Shown here in pieces: positions 40,907-50,298 of a stretch of DNA of 64,000 nt (position 1 is its first letter; every line of letters begins with the position of its first letter). The DNA is taken from positions 62,001 to 126,000 of the forward strand of contig JACNMN010000009.1 of the NCBI GenBank assembly GCA_020622165.1, read 5' to 3'. The notes below the pieces were generated by a model. The model was not told the origin of the DNA and ran no database searches. It saw nothing but the letters and a program-made list of their open reading frames with translations. The position numbers and the translations under genes are program-made. The stretch is from Boseongicola sp. H5. GTDB taxonomy: Bacteria; Pseudomonadota; Alphaproteobacteria; Rhodobacterales; Rhodobacteraceae.

Positions 40907-42370
40907 CTAGCTCCCCATCCGGGCTTCGATCCGCGCAACCATGCGGGCCGGAACTTCGTCCTGATTGAGCTGAAGCAGCATCCGCTCTTTCACATCCGCG
41001 GGGATGAAGCTGTTGCCTTCGACAAAAGCGATCAGCCGGGCGCGGCGCTCGGGGTCAAGCGCAAGCGTTTCGGGCGTGGTGGCGGCCTCCTCCTCCGCGT
41101 CCGCCGGGCGCAGCGGGTTAATGCGGATGCCCGCCCCCAGAACCGGCGTCCGCGCCTGAACGACCTCCCGACCATGAAGATCGGGGGCACGGACGATCAC
41201 ATCGTCGCCCTGTCGGCGCAGCACAGTCACGTCGGCCTCCTCAAGCCGGTTCTCCTCCCCCAGAACGAGGATGCGGCCATCGCCATCGACAGCCGTCGAT
41301 GGCAGCAGGACAACACCGCTCAACGGGGCCTCTTCCAGTTGCACCGTGACGAAATCGCCCGCGCGAAACCCGCGCACCTCCTGCAATTGCGCGAACAGCA
41401 GCCGGCCCGACTGCCCTTCCTCCACCGCGCCGCTTTCGCGTGTGAGAACGGCCGGCGCGGTGATGTCCAGCCCGAACACATCCAGCACCACGGTCACATC
41501 CAGACGCGGCAGGCGCCCGTCGGCATCCAGCAGGCGCGAATACTGCGTGGTCGACACACGGAACGCGACCTCCAGCGCATCGGGGTCGATCAGCCGGGCG
41601 ATCTGTTCGTTCCGGTTGACGAGACGCCCGGCCACCACGTTCACCTCTGCCAGCACACCGGAGAACCCGGCGGTCAGTTCGGTTTCGGCAAGACCCCGCT
41701 CGGCCTGGGCCAAGGTGATACGGCGCCGGTCGATCGCGGTGGACGCCTGGTCCACACGCGCTTCCGCGAGGGCCAGAGCCTGCCTGCGGGACAACACGGC
41801 CTGTGTCGCCGTTGCGGCGGCCAGTTCGGCGGTTTCCACCGCAGACGCGCTGCCGACCCCGCGCTCCGCCAGATCTTGCTGCCGGGTCAGGGCGCGCAGG
41901 CGCAGATCGGCCTGGGCCTGGGCGGCGGCGACATCCTCGCGCGCCAGATCCAGCGCGCGGGTGGCATCGCGCAACTCCGCCTCCGCCTCCCTCAGATCGG
42001 CCGCGGCGGTATCCCGCGTGGATTGCGCCTCCGCAGGGTCGATCCGGAGCAGCACCTGCCCGGCCTCCACCGCGCCGCCATCTTCAAACCCGTCTGCCAG
42101 TTCGATCACCAGCCCCTCGGCGGGCGCGCGCAATTCAAGCGTGCGCCGGCTCCGCACCTCTCCGAAGGCCGTCAGAACAGGGGTAATCGTCTGCGGCGCC
42201 ATGACGCCGACCTCGGCGGTAAACACCCGCTCGCGCACGTCGCCCGGCCGGCTTTCCTCCGCCCAACGCGATTGCAGCCCGGAATAGACGGCGTTGCCGG
42301 CCAGAGCCAGAAGACCCACGGTCAGCGAGATCAGAAACAGGCCCACCAGGGAGCGTCGGAAAAATCGCAT
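40907..42370 (-). CDS. RND efflux periplasmic adaptor (HlyD/MFP family)
   Basis: A 487-residue adaptor that bridges the RND pump to an outer-membrane channel. One N-terminal membrane helix is at about 7-27. A lipoyl-like half domain (LRAPAEGLVIELA) is followed by a long coiled coil at about 105-205 rich in alanine, glutamate and arginine, then the second lipoyl half and beta-barrel domain. Starting at ATG 42370 (MRFFRRSL) leaves a normal N-terminus; a GTG at 42397 is an alternative. No TolC-type channel gene is nearby. Confidence 0.88.
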   Translation of the reverse strand: MRFFRRSLVGLFLISLTVGLLALAGNAVYSGLQSRWAEESRPGDVRERVFTAEVGVMAPQTITPVLTAFGEVRSRRTLELRAPAEGLVIELADGFEDGGAVEAGQVLLRIDPAEAQSTRDTAAADLREAEAELRDATRALDLAREDVAAAQAQADLRLRALTRQQDLAERGVGSASAVETAELAAATATQAVLSRRQALALAEARVDQASTAIDRRRITLAQAERGLAETELTAGFSGVLAEVNVVAGRLVNRNEQIARLIDPDALEVAFRVSTTQYSRLLDADGRLPRLDVTVVLDVFGLDITAPAVLTRESGAVEEGQSGRLLFAQLQEVRGFRAGDFVTVQLEEAPLSGVVLLPSTAVDGDGRILVLGEENRLEEADVTVLRRQGDDVIVRAPDLHGREVVQARTPVLGAGIRINPLRPADAEEEAATTPETLALDPERRARLIAFVEGNSFIPADVKERMLLQLNQDEVPARMVARIEARMGS

Positions 42371-42466
42371 TAAGGTGCCTATCAGGTGCCGTTGCACAGA
42401 AAGGTAGTGTTCGGGCGGAAACAGTCCAAGTCTATGGCCTTATGGGGGCTTTCACGTGGATTCGGG

Positions 42467-43009
42467 TCATTTCCGTCGCTTGTGTTCATCCAGACGCGGC
42501 AGGATCTCCACGAAATTGCAGGGGCGGTGGCGGTAATCGAGCTGCCAGCGCAGGATTTCGTCCCAGGCATCCTTGCAGGCCCCGCTGCTGCCGGGCAGCG
42601 CGAACAGATAGGTGCCGTTCGCAACGCCGCCCGTGGCCCGCGACTGCACCGCCGAGGTGCCGATCTTCTGCATCGACACGATGGTGAAGACCGTCCCGAA
42701 CGCCTCGATCTCCTTTTCATAGACGTCGCGATGCGCCTCGACCGTCACGTCCCGGCCCGTCAGTCCGGTGCCGCCTGTGGTGATAATCACGTCGATCTCG
42801 GGATCGTTGCACCAGACCCGCAACTGGTTCGCGATCTGGTCCCTCTCGTCCCGAAGGATATGGCGCGCGGCCAGATGGTGGCCGGCGTCGGTCAGGCGCG
42901 CCACCAGAACATCCCCCGATTTGTCCTCGGCCAGCCCGCGCGTGTCCGATACGGCAAGAACGGCGATCCTGACCGGAACGAACTCCTTGCTTTCGTCAAT
43001 CCTGCTCAT
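42467..43009 (-). CDS. moaB: molybdenum cofactor biosynthesis protein B
   Basis: A 180-residue MPT adenylyltransferase-like protein of the MoaB/Mog family. VLAVSDTRGLAEDKSGD begins the fold, and TTGGTGLTGRDVT binds the pterin phosphate. LFALPGSSGACKDAWDEIL forms the second half of the active site. The open frame starts at 43090; ATG 43009 ([10 protein letters not shown]) is preferred because it overlaps the upstream gene's stop by 4 bp. It is the last of three overlapping genes with UDG and a phosphoesterase. The moaD-moaE pair lies 14 kb away. Confidence 0.92.
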   Translation of the reverse strand: MSRIDESKEFVPVRIAVLAVSDTRGLAEDKSGDVLVARLTDAGHHLAARHILRDERDQIANQLRVWCNDPEIDVIITTGGTGLTGRDVTVEAHRDVYEKEIEAFGTVFTIVSMQKIGTSAVQSRATGGVANGTYLFALPGSSGACKDAWDEILRWQLDYRHRPCNFVEILPRLDEHKRRK

Positions 43010-43602
43010 GCATGCACCTCGAACCAAGTCGGCGCGGGTCCAAGGTTGTGCACCCGCGTCGCGCCGATCATTCCGGAAACGCCCCAGCAATCATGGACGT
43101 GCCCGCACAGAAGAAGCCCGGGCTGGAGACGCTCCGCCGCCTCTCTCACCGCCACCGATCCGATCTGCCCGCCCCGGCTGTGCGTGTCGGCCACACCTTT
43201 CGGCGGCGAGTGCGAGATCAGCACATCGGCATGGGGGATCCGATCAAGCAGGGCGCGAGCCTCATCCTCGGTCAGATCGGCCGATCCCCATGGCAGGGGC
43301 GGCAAAGGCGGCACCGCGCAACCGATGCCGGCAAAGGTGATGCCGTCGCGGTCGACCGCATCGCCGTGGAGCACGGGCGCCACGGTTGCCGCCTTCAGTT
43401 CGGCGACCGTTTCGTTATTGCCGGCGACGTAGATCGCCTTGCCGTCGATGGCGGACAACCCCATCATGAAACTCTCAAGCCCTTCCCGGCGCTGCGCGAA
43501 ATCTCCAGCGCCGATGATGACATCTGCCTCCGGCGCAGCTGCGAGGATCGCATCGCGCGCGGCAATGTCCAGATGCAGGTCCGAGAAGGCCAGGATCTTC
43601 AT
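43006..43602 (-). CDS. calcineurin-like metallophosphoesterase
   Basis: A 198-residue metal-dependent phosphoesterase. Motifs run SDLHLD (residue 7), GAGDFAQ (32), GNNE (61), SHSPP (130) and GHVHDCW (167), the full set of the superfamily. The start at ATG 43602 has a strong GGAGGGGG site. Its ATG overlaps the UDG stop by 4 bp and its stop overlaps moaB. The substrate is unknown; size and lack of a signal peptide indicate a cytoplasmic enzyme. Confidence 0.88.
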   Translation of the reverse strand: MKILAFSDLHLDIAARDAILAAAPEADVIIGAGDFAQRREGLESFMMGLSAIDGKAIYVAGNNETVAELKAATVAPVLHGDAVDRDGITFAGIGCAVPPLPPLPWGSADLTEDEARALLDRIPHADVLISHSPPKGVADTHSRGGQIGSVAVREAAERLQPGLLLCGHVHDCWGVSGMIGATRVHNLGPAPTWFEVHA

Positions 43603-44417
43603 GCCTCCCCCTCCAACCGCGCCCGGAGGCTCAGCAGATCGGCCCAGGCTTCCCGCTTCATGATCGGATTTCTCAGCAGATAGGCAGGATGGAACATCGG
43701 CAGGACCGGCTTGCCCAAGGCTTCGGTCCATTGCCCGCGCATCCGCGTTATCCCCTTGCGGCCCAGTATCCCCTGACAGGACACATTGCCCATCAGGATC
43801 AGGATATCGGGATCGGCCAGCGCCACGTGCCGCTTCACGAAAGGCAGCATCATCGCCATTTCGTCCGGGCTCGGGTCGCGGTTCTGCGGCGGGCGCCACG
43901 GCAGAATGTTGGTGATATAGAGTGCGCCGTCATCTTCGCGTGCCCGGCCCATCTCGATCGCGGCAAACATCCGGTCCAGCAACTGCCCGGCCCGGCCCAC
44001 GAAAGGTTTGCCCTGAACATCCTCGTCGCGGCCCGGGGCCTCGCCGATGATCATCACCCGCGCCGCGGGGCCACCGTCGGCAAAGACGAGGCTTCGCGCG
44101 CCTTTTTTCAGGTCGCAATGGGAAAACTCCGCCATGGCGTCGCGAAGGGCACCCAGATCAGCCGCGGCCGCCGCCATCCGCTCGGCATCGGCGACCGCAT
44201 CGGCCGGCCCGAGTTCGGGTCTGGCTCGGGGGCTTGCCGGATTCGGCGGCGCCCCGACGGCAACGGGCCCCGGATCGGCGTTCGGGGCCGGCTTCGGAGC
44301 CGTGTCCTCAAGTTCATAGCGGTTGATCGGAACATCGCCAATCGCTTCATCGGCACCAAGCTCCACCTGCCACTCCAGAAGAGCCTTTGCGGTATGAAAA
44401 TCCAGTGCCTGATCCAT
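43599..44417 (-). CDS. uracil-DNA glycosylase, family 4-like
   Basis: A 272-residue DNA repair enzyme. Motif A is [20 protein letters not shown] near 123, with the [17 protein letters not shown] segment near 168 and motif [10 protein letters not shown] near 247. Family 4 enzymes bind an iron-sulfur cluster; here a single Cys (HCDLKKG) stands where the first pair is found, plus Cys near 230, so the cluster may be incomplete. An N-terminal 100-residue proline-rich region is variable. It heads the UDG-phosphoesterase-moaB operon and diverges from pyrB. Confidence 0.88.
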   Translation of the reverse strand: MDQALDFHTAKALLEWQVELGADEAIGDVPINRYELEDTAPKPAPNADPGPVAVGAPPNPASPRARPELGPADAVADAERMAAAAADLGALRDAMAEFSHCDLKKGARSLVFADGGPAARVMIIGEAPGRDEDVQGKPFVGRAGQLLDRMFAAIEMGRAREDDGALYITNILPWRPPQNRDPSPDEMAMMLPFVKRHVALADPDILILMGNVSCQGILGRKGITRMRGQWTEALGKPVLPMFHPAYLLRNPIMKREAWADLLSLRARLEGEA

Positions 44418-44621
44418 GGGTCCAAGCTAGGCCCGCCTGCGACCAAGGTAAATGGCTATCGCGCCTCCATTCGGCATTGCGGCCCCGGGCCGCAGCACCC
44501 CGCCACGCGGTCCGGTCCGCCTTTTCCGACAGCGCCGGAATGCGCCATCATCTCCGGATGTCCGGAGCCTTGCCAGCACGCGGTCCGGATGCCTATAACC
44601 GGCCGAAGCTGCGAGGGTCCG

Positions 44622-45578
44622 ATGAGTTTTCGCCAGAAGCATCTGCTTGGAATCGAGCCTCTGCGGTCGGAGGAGATCACCACAATTCTCGATCTTGCGG
44701 ACCGCTATGCCGAAATGGAACGCGGCACCCGGAAACATGGCGACGCGCTGACCGGCCTGACCCAGATCAACATGTTCTTCGAGGCCTCCACCCGGACCCA
44801 GGCCAGTTTCGAGATCGCGGGCAAGCGCCTTGGGGCGGATGTAATGAACATGGCGATGGCGGCAAGTTCGCTGAAAAAGGGCGAAACGCTGATCGACACG
44901 GCCCTGACGCTGAACGCGATGCATCCGGACCTTCTGGTTGTCCGGCATCCGCATTCCGGGGCGGTCAACCTCTTGGCCGAAAAGGTGAATTGCGCCGTCC
45001 TGAATGCCGGTGACGGACGACATGAACACCCGACGCAGGCCTTGCTGGATGCGTTGACGATCCGCCGTGCGAAGGGGCGTCTGCATCGCCTCAACATCGC
45101 GATTTGCGGCGATATCGCCCATTCCCGGGTGGCGCGGTCGAATATCCTGCTGCTTGGCAAGCTGGAGAACCGGATCCGGCTGATCGGCCCGCCCACCCTG
45201 ATGCCGTCGGGCGTGGCCGAGTGGGGCGTGGAGGTTTACGACAACATGGCCGAAGGGCTTGAAGGTTGCGATGTGGTCATGATGCTGCGGCTTCAGAAAG
45301 AACGGATGGACGGTGCCTTCATCCCCTCGGAACGCGAATATTACCATCGCTTCGGGCTGGATGCCGAGAAGCTGGGCGCAGCCAAGGAGGATGCCATCGT
45401 CATGCATCCGGGGCCGATGAATCGCGGCGTGGAAATCGACGGGACGCTGGCCGATGACATCAACCGAAGCGTGATTCAGGAACAAGTGGAAATGGGGGTG
45501 GCCGTGCGTATGGCGGCGATGGACCTTCTGGCCCGGAACCTTCGCGCCAGCCGGACGCCGGAAGGGGTGATGGCGTGA
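44622..45578 (+). CDS. pyrB: aspartate carbamoyltransferase catalytic subunit
   Basis: Joins carbamoyl phosphate and aspartate in the second step of pyrimidine synthesis. The 318-residue protein carries the carbamoyl-phosphate loop STRTQ at 56-60, the lysine loop SSLKKGET, the [11 protein letters not shown] helix and [11 protein letters not shown] near 262. A GAGGG site precedes ATG 44622; the frame runs far upstream, but that part overlaps the UDG gene. No pyrI regulatory gene is present. It is the first of five genes linked by 4-bp overlaps and ending with plsY. Confidence 0.96.
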   Translation: MSFRQKHLLGIEPLRSEEITTILDLADRYAEMERGTRKHGDALTGLTQINMFFEASTRTQASFEIAGKRLGADVMNMAMAASSLKKGETLIDTALTLNAMHPDLLVVRHPHSGAVNLLAEKVNCAVLNAGDGRHEHPTQALLDALTIRRAKGRLHRLNIAICGDIAHSRVARSNILLLGKLENRIRLIGPPTLMPSGVAEWGVEVYDNMAEGLEGCDVVMMLRLQKERMDGAFIPSEREYYHRFGLDAEKLGAAKEDAIVMHPGPMNRGVEIDGTLADDINRSVIQEQVEMGVAVRMAAMDLLARNLRASRTPEGVMA

Positions 45579-46093
45579 CGGACGCAACGCTTCATATCCT
45601 CGCGCTGAACCTGCCCGTCGACACGCGGCATACCCATCTGACCCGGCAGCAGGGCGCGCACCCCGATCTGCCGCCGCTTGCCGACTGGATCGGGGTCGCA
45701 GATCTCGACACCGACCGGATCGAGATGTTTCCGCTTGAGGATCTGGCGGGCATGCCACTCAGCACCTATGCCGCCGAGGCCTTCGATCTGGAGGAGGGTG
45801 CCATGGCCGGGGCCGCCGCAAGGATGGATGCGTTGGAGGGCGCGGTCCTGCTCGTCCCGTCTTCTGCCGTGGACCGAACGCCCGAACCGGGTGCCAAGGC
45901 CACGCTGATCGCCTCATTGCCCATGGCGCGGGCCGATCACGCCGCCGAGATGCCGGCGGCCAGCCTTGCGCGCAAACCGCCCGCCGGGGTCACGCCCGCC
46001 GCGACCGGCCGTGCCGGTTCCACGGGCACCGTTCTTGTGGGCTTGCTGCTGGCCGCGGCACTGGCCTTGCTGATTTGGTGGGTTTTCATATGA
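45575..46093 (+). CDS. uncharacterised tail-anchored protein in the pyrB operon
   Basis: A 172-residue protein starting at GTG 45575, inside the pyrB stop (GTGA). Residues 1-115 form a mixed soluble region with acidic patches; residues 116-145 are alanine/proline-rich; residues 150-171 are a single hydrophobic helix at the extreme C-terminus ending WWVFI. It therefore looks tail-anchored with the soluble part in the cytoplasm. I do not recognise the family. Tight coupling to pyrB suggests a role with carbamoyltransferase, perhaps membrane localisation. Confidence 0.75.
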   Translation: MTDATLHILALNLPVDTRHTHLTRQQGAHPDLPPLADWIGVADLDTDRIEMFPLEDLAGMPLSTYAAEAFDLEEGAMAGAAARMDALEGAVLLVPSSAVDRTPEPGAKATLIASLPMARADHAAEMPAASLARKPPAGVTPAATGRAGSTGTVLVGLLLAAALALLIWWVFI

Positions 46094-46557
46094 GCGACGC
46101 GCTTCAGACGCACACTCCGATGGCGCCAACCTCCGAACTGGCCGAAGGGGAACGTGTGATCGCGCATTTCACCGGGGATACGGCGACCTATTGGCGGGCC
46201 CATGCCTGGATGGCGGCGATTGCCATGGCGCTCGGGATGGCGATTCTGGCCGCTCTTGGAAACGCGCATATCTGGACGGGGGCCATCGGCGGGCTTGCCG
46301 CCATCGCTGTGCGCGCGTTCTATCTTGCCAGCGACGAAGTCAAGGCGCGGTGGGATCTGACCAATCGGCGCCTGCTTGGCCCGGGAACACGCAGCATCCC
46401 GCTGGAAGAGATCGCCGTGACCCGCAGCCTGCTCGGCGCGGTACAGGTGGTGACCGAGGGCGGCGACAAGCATCTGCTGAAGTATCAGGCGGACCCCGCC
46501 GCCGTCATTGCCGAGATCGACCGTGCGCGCGGTGTCGCAACCGGGCCGTCGTCATGA
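46090..46557 (+). CDS. PH-like membrane protein in the pyrB operon
   Basis: A 155-residue protein with two hydrophobic helices at about 38-58 and 64-80 followed by a bacterial pleckstrin-homology-like domain: WDLTNRRLLGPGTRSIPLEEIAVTRS and VVTEGGDKHLLKYQADP are typical bPH_2 strands. It starts at ATG 46090, overlapping the upstream stop by four bases, and its own stop overlaps the following gene by four. The function is not known. With its neighbour it gives the pyrimidine operon two membrane-bound members. Confidence 0.8.
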   Translation: MSDALQTHTPMAPTSELAEGERVIAHFTGDTATYWRAHAWMAAIAMALGMAILAALGNAHIWTGAIGGLAAIAVRAFYLASDEVKARWDLTNRRLLGPGTRSIPLEEIAVTRSLLGAVQVVTEGGDKHLLKYQADPAAVIAEIDRARGVATGPSS

Positions 46558-47828
46558 CCAACGCGCTTTACCGCAACGCCCGGCTGATCGATCCCGAGGC
46601 CCAGACCGAAACCCATGGCTGGCTGCGCATCGAAAACGGAGTGATTGCCGAGATCGGCGATGGCGACCGTGCGGGCGGCGTGAATTGTGGCGGGCTGTGT
46701 CTGGCCCCAGGTATCGTCGATCTTGGCGTCAAGGTTGGCGAGCCCGGCGAACGCCACAAGGAAAGCTTTCGCACCGCGGGCGCCGCGGCCGCCGCGGGCG
46801 GGGTGACGACGATCGTCACCCGGCCGGACACCACAACGCCGATCGATACGCCCGAAGTACTCGATTTCGTGCGCCGGCGGGGGCAGGAGGCCGCCGCGGT
46901 CCGGTTCCGCCCGATGGCGGCGCTGACAAAGGGCCGCGCGGGCCGCGAGATGACCGAGATCGGGTTCCTTCTGGATGCGGGCGCCGTGGCCTTCACCGAT
47001 GGCGATCGCGTGGTCAGCGACACAAAGGTGTTCAGCCGCTGCATGAGTTATGCGCGATCCGTCGGCGCGCTGATCGTGGGTCACCCACAGGATCCCGGCC
47101 TGAGCGAGGGGGCGGCCGTCACCTCGGGCAAGTTCGCATCGCTGCGCGGGCTGCCGGCGGTCTCTCCCATGGCGGAGAGGATGGGGTTGGAACGGGATCT
47201 CGCCCTGGTGCAGATGACGGATGCCCGCTACCACGCGGACCAGATCAGCACCGCCGCCGCCCTGCCCGCCCTTGCGCGCGCGAAGGCCGAGGGGCTGGAC
47301 GTGACCGCGGGCGTTTCGATCCACCATCTGACCCTGAATGAGCTGGATGTCGCCGATTACCGGACCTTCTTCAAGATCAAGCCGCCGCTTCGTGCCGAAA
47401 CGGACCGGATCGCCATGATCGACGCGGTGCGCGACGGGCTGATCGATGTGATCTGCTCCATGCACACACCGCAGGACGAGGAAAGCAAGCGTCTGCCGTT
47501 CGAGGCCGCGGCAAGCGGGGCCGTCGGGCTTGAAACGCTTCTGCCTGCCGCGCTGCGCCTCTATCATGCGGAACAACTGACGCTGCCCGTTCTGTTTCGC
47601 GCCATGGCCCTCAACCCTGCGCGCCGGTTGGGCCTGCCGGGCGGGCGGCTTGGCGTGGGGGCCCCCGCCGATCTGGTCCTGTTCGACCCGGATGTGCCTT
47701 TCGTGCTTGACCGGGCCACACTTCGGTCGAAATCGAAAAACACACCGTTTGACGGGCAGAGGATGCAAGGCCGGGTCGAGACGACGCTGGTCGGCGGCAA
47801 CATTGTCTACAGCAGGGGCGCATCATGA
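46554..47828 (+). CDS. pyrC: dihydroorotase-like protein lacking metal ligands (PyrC'/PyrX type)
   Basis: A 424-residue amidohydrolase-fold protein of the dihydroorotase class. The strand that normally ends DxHxH reads DLGVK at 56-60, so both N-terminal metal-binding histidines are gone. Further losses follow: the histidine normally preceding I-S-T is Gln230, and the TDHAPH motif is SMHTPQ at 302-307, losing the catalytic Asp. His177 and a few binding residues remain. Catalysis is therefore unlikely. In Pseudomonas and some other bacteria an inactive dihydroorotase homologue is needed to assemble aspartate carbamoyltransferase; the same job is inferred here from its place in the pyrB operon. 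An active dihydroorotase would have to be encoded elsewhere. Confidence 0.9.
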   Translation: MTNALYRNARLIDPEAQTETHGWLRIENGVIAEIGDGDRAGGVNCGGLCLAPGIVDLGVKVGEPGERHKESFRTAGAAAAAGGVTTIVTRPDTTTPIDTPEVLDFVRRRGQEAAAVRFRPMAALTKGRAGREMTEIGFLLDAGAVAFTDGDRVVSDTKVFSRCMSYARSVGALIVGHPQDPGLSEGAAVTSGKFASLRGLPAVSPMAERMGLERDLALVQMTDARYHADQISTAAALPALARAKAEGLDVTAGVSIHHLTLNELDVADYRTFFKIKPPLRAETDRIAMIDAVRDGLIDVICSMHTPQDEESKRLPFEAAASGAVGLETLLPAALRLYHAEQLTLPVLFRAMALNPARRLGLPGGRLGVGAPADLVLFDPDVPFVLDRATLRSKSKNTPFDGQRMQGRVETTLVGGNIVYSRGAS

Positions 47829-48430
47829 TCCCGGAGTTCCAGACCCCGATGGCGGTTCTCGGTCTTGTCGGTCTGGCAGCCTATGTTCTGGGATCGGTTC
47901 CATTCGGACTGGTCATGGCGCGGCTTTTCGGGCTGGGCGATATCCGGCGGATCGGTTCGGGCAATATCGGGGCCACCAACGTGCTTCGCACCGGCAACAA
48001 ACCGGCGGCGTTTCTGACGCTCATCCTCGATGCGGGCAAAGGCGGCATCGCCGTTCTGCTTGCCAGATGGCTTTTTGCCGAGGACGCGGCACAGGTGGCG
48101 GGCTTCGCGGCCTTCATGGGCCATTGCTTTCCGGTTTTCCTCGGGTTCAAGGGCGGCAAGGGCGTGGCCACATTTCTTGGCACGCTTCTGGCGCTCTTCT
48201 GGCCTGCGGGTATCGCCGCTTGCCTGACATGGGCCGCCACCGCCGCCATCAGCCGGATCTCATCGCTGTCGGCTCTGGTCGCGGCCTTTCTGGCCCCGGT
48301 CTGGATGACGCTTCTTGGCATGCCCGAGGCAAATCTGGTCACCGTCGCGCTGGCCGCACTGATCTTTGTCAGGCATCAGAAGAACATCGAACGCATCCGG
48401 GACGGCAGCGAACCCAGAATAGGCAAGTGA
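47825..48430 (+). CDS. plsY: glycerol-3-phosphate acyltransferase (acyl-phosphate dependent)
   Basis: A 201-residue inner-membrane enzyme that acylates glycerol-3-phosphate with acyl phosphate, the first step of phospholipid synthesis. The three cytoplasmic motifs are present: GSGNIGATNVLRTGNK near 40, FKGGKGVAT near 105 and VRHQKNIERI near 180. It has about five helices. Its ATG overlaps the preceding stop by 4 bp, so it is translated with the pyrimidine operon. Confidence 0.95.
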   Translation: MIPEFQTPMAVLGLVGLAAYVLGSVPFGLVMARLFGLGDIRRIGSGNIGATNVLRTGNKPAAFLTLILDAGKGGIAVLLARWLFAEDAAQVAGFAAFMGHCFPVFLGFKGGKGVATFLGTLLALFWPAGIAACLTWAATAAISRISSLSALVAAFLAPVWMTLLGMPEANLVTVALAALIFVRHQKNIERIRDGSEPRIGK

Positions 48431-48442
48431 CCTTGTTTTGAT

Positions 48443-48469
48443 AGGCCCATTCTATTAAGGTAAGGGCCT
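48443..48469 (+). terminator. possible terminator hairpin after plsY
   Basis: AGGCCC at 48443-48448 and GGGCCT at 48464-48469 can pair across a 15-base loop. No strong T-run follows, so this is weak. Confidence 0.3.
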
Positions 48470-48485
48470 GTTAACGAGGTTCATT

Positions 48486-48872
48486 ATGAGTTTTCAAACA
48501 GCCGTCCGTACCGTTCTTCTGGAAAAATACGCCACCTTTTCGGGCCGCGCCCGGCGATCGGAATTCTAGTGGTTCTTTCTGTTCAATATCATTGTCAGCG
48601 CCATCCTGAACGTCATCGACCGCGCGATTTTCGGGACCTCGATGACAACCGGTGTGACCAACAGCGTCTTCGGGGTACTCTATTCGCTCGCAGTGCTGAT
48701 GCCCTTTATCGCGGTCGGCGCAAGACGGCTTCACGATACCGGCCGGTCGGCCTGGTGGCTGCTTATAGCGTTTATCCCGCTGATCGGCGGATTGATCCTG
48801 ATCTATTGGTATATCCAGCCAAGTCAGGATGGCAGCAACGAGTACGGGCCCAATCCGATCGCTGACGACTAG
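48486..48872 (+). pseudogene. DUF805 membrane protein gene interrupted by an amber codon
   Basis: The frame starts at ATG 48486 behind a GAGG site and encodes a complete DUF805-type protein, MSFQTAVRTVLLEKYATFSG, then RARRSEF, an in-frame TAG at 48567-48569 (codon 28), and WFFLFNIIVSAIL onward to the normal end at 48872. Relatives have an aromatic YWWF or FWWF here, so TAG most simply arose from TGG by a single base change. Three or four hydrophobic helices and the GARRLHDTGRSAWW motif remain intact. It could be a recent pseudogene, a sequencing error, or restart at an internal Met. Confidence 0.85.
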
Positions 48873-50239
48873 TAGCTGTATTCCTTGTAGATACGGGTCA
48901 GATCACGACCCCAATCTCCGCTATACCGCGCCAGAAGCTCGTCCGCGGGGACCTGCCCGCTCTCGACGCTTTCCTTCAGCGCATTCAGGAAATGGGTCTC
49001 GTCCGGGATCAGCCCGCCCGCGCCCGGCATCGCGCGGTCGGCAAGACCCGCCTCGGCGATCTGCACGACCTCGCGCGCCAGATCGTGCATCCTGATCCCG
49101 CCGACCTGGGCCTGAAGCCCCTCGACCGACGCCGCAACGCGCAGCGCCTCCCGCGTTTCCGCGTCCCAGCCCTTCACCAAATCCCAGGCCGCATTCAGCG
49201 CGCCCTGATCGTAGGTCAGCCCGACCCAGAAGGCCGGAAGCGCGCAAAGCCGGCGCCAGGGCCCGCCATCGGCGCCCCGCATCTCGATGAATTTCTTCAG
49301 CCGGGCCTCGGGGAAAATCGTGGTGAGGTGATCTGCCCAGTCGCTCAGCGTGGGTTTTTCGCCGGGCAGCGCCGGGAGGTCTCCTTTGAGGAAGTCGCGG
49401 AAGCTCTGCCCCAGAGCATCCACATAGACGCCATCGCGATAGACAAAATACATCGGCACATCGAGCGCATACTCCGCATAGGCCTCGAACCCGAAGCCGT
49501 CTTCGAACACGAAGGGCAACATGCCGGTCCGATCCGCGTCCAGATCCCGCCACACCCGGCTGCGCCAGCTTTTGTGGCCGTTGATCTTGCCCTCGAAGAA
49601 CGGGGAATTGGCGAAAAGTGCGGTTGCCACCGGCTGCAAGGCCAGAGCGACTCGGAATTTCTGGACCATGTCCGCCTCGGACCCGAAATCAAGGTTCACC
49701 TGAACCGTACAGGTCCGCCGCATCATCGTGGTGCCCATGGTGCCGACGCGCTGCATATAGGCATCCATCAGCTTGTAGCGCCCCTTGGGCATCAGCGGCA
49801 TCTGATCGTGGGTCCAGATCGGGGCCGCGCCCAGCCCGATGAAGCCGACGCCGATTTCATCGGCGACCGATTTGACCTCCCGCAGATGGTCGTTCACCTC
49901 GTCACAGGTCTGGTGGATCGTCTCCAGCGGCGCGCCGGACAGCTCAAGCGCGCCACCGGGTTCCAGAGACACGTTCGCGCCGTCCTTTTCCAGCCCGATG
50001 ATGTGCCCGCCCTCGGTCACGGGCGACCAGCCGAACCGGTCGCGCAGCCCCTCCAGAACGGCCCGGATCGACCGATCGCCCTCATAGGGCAGCGGTTTCA
50101 GAGTGTCCTGACAATAGCCGAATTTCTCGTGCTCCGTACCGATGCGCCAGGCGGCTTTCGGTTTGCACCCCTCGGCGAGATACTCCGCCAGTTGTTCATG
50201 CCGTTCGATCGGGCCGCCGCCGGATTGGGGGATGGACAT
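48869..50239 (-). CDS. gshA: glutamate-cysteine ligase, GCS2 / plant-type
   Basis: Makes gamma-glutamylcysteine, the first step of glutathione synthesis. The 456-residue protein has WRIGTEHEKFGY near 32 and GGALELSGAPLETIH near 95, MRRTCTVQVNLDF near 165 and HKSWRSRVW near 218, all matching the alphaproteobacterial/plant type. The frame runs upstream to 50836, but the ATG at 50239 (MSIPQSGGG) is the family start. Its stop shares a CTAG with the broken DUF805 gene on the opposite strand. Confidence 0.93.
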   Translation of the reverse strand: MSIPQSGGGPIERHEQLAEYLAEGCKPKAAWRIGTEHEKFGYCQDTLKPLPYEGDRSIRAVLEGLRDRFGWSPVTEGGHIIGLEKDGANVSLEPGGALELSGAPLETIHQTCDEVNDHLREVKSVADEIGVGFIGLGAAPIWTHDQMPLMPKGRYKLMDAYMQRVGTMGTTMMRRTCTVQVNLDFGSEADMVQKFRVALALQPVATALFANSPFFEGKINGHKSWRSRVWRDLDADRTGMLPFVFEDGFGFEAYAEYALDVPMYFVYRDGVYVDALGQSFRDFLKGDLPALPGEKPTLSDWADHLTTIFPEARLKKFIEMRGADGGPWRRLCALPAFWVGLTYDQGALNAAWDLVKGWDAETREALRVAASVEGLQAQVGGIRMHDLAREVVQIAEAGLADRAMPGAGGLIPDETHFLNALKESVESGQVPADELLARYSGDWGRDLTRIYKEYSY

Positions 50240-50298
50240 GGGGACTGGCTCCGGGATTGTGGCTGATCGTGGGGGCAAGGACTGGCCCGCGCGCGGGG

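Noticed and set aside
38143-40968. 941-codon open frame opposite the RND permease
   Set aside because: A mirror of the GC-rich codon pattern on the other strand; the translation is His/Arg/Gln-rich without domains, whereas the minus strand gives a full RND pump.
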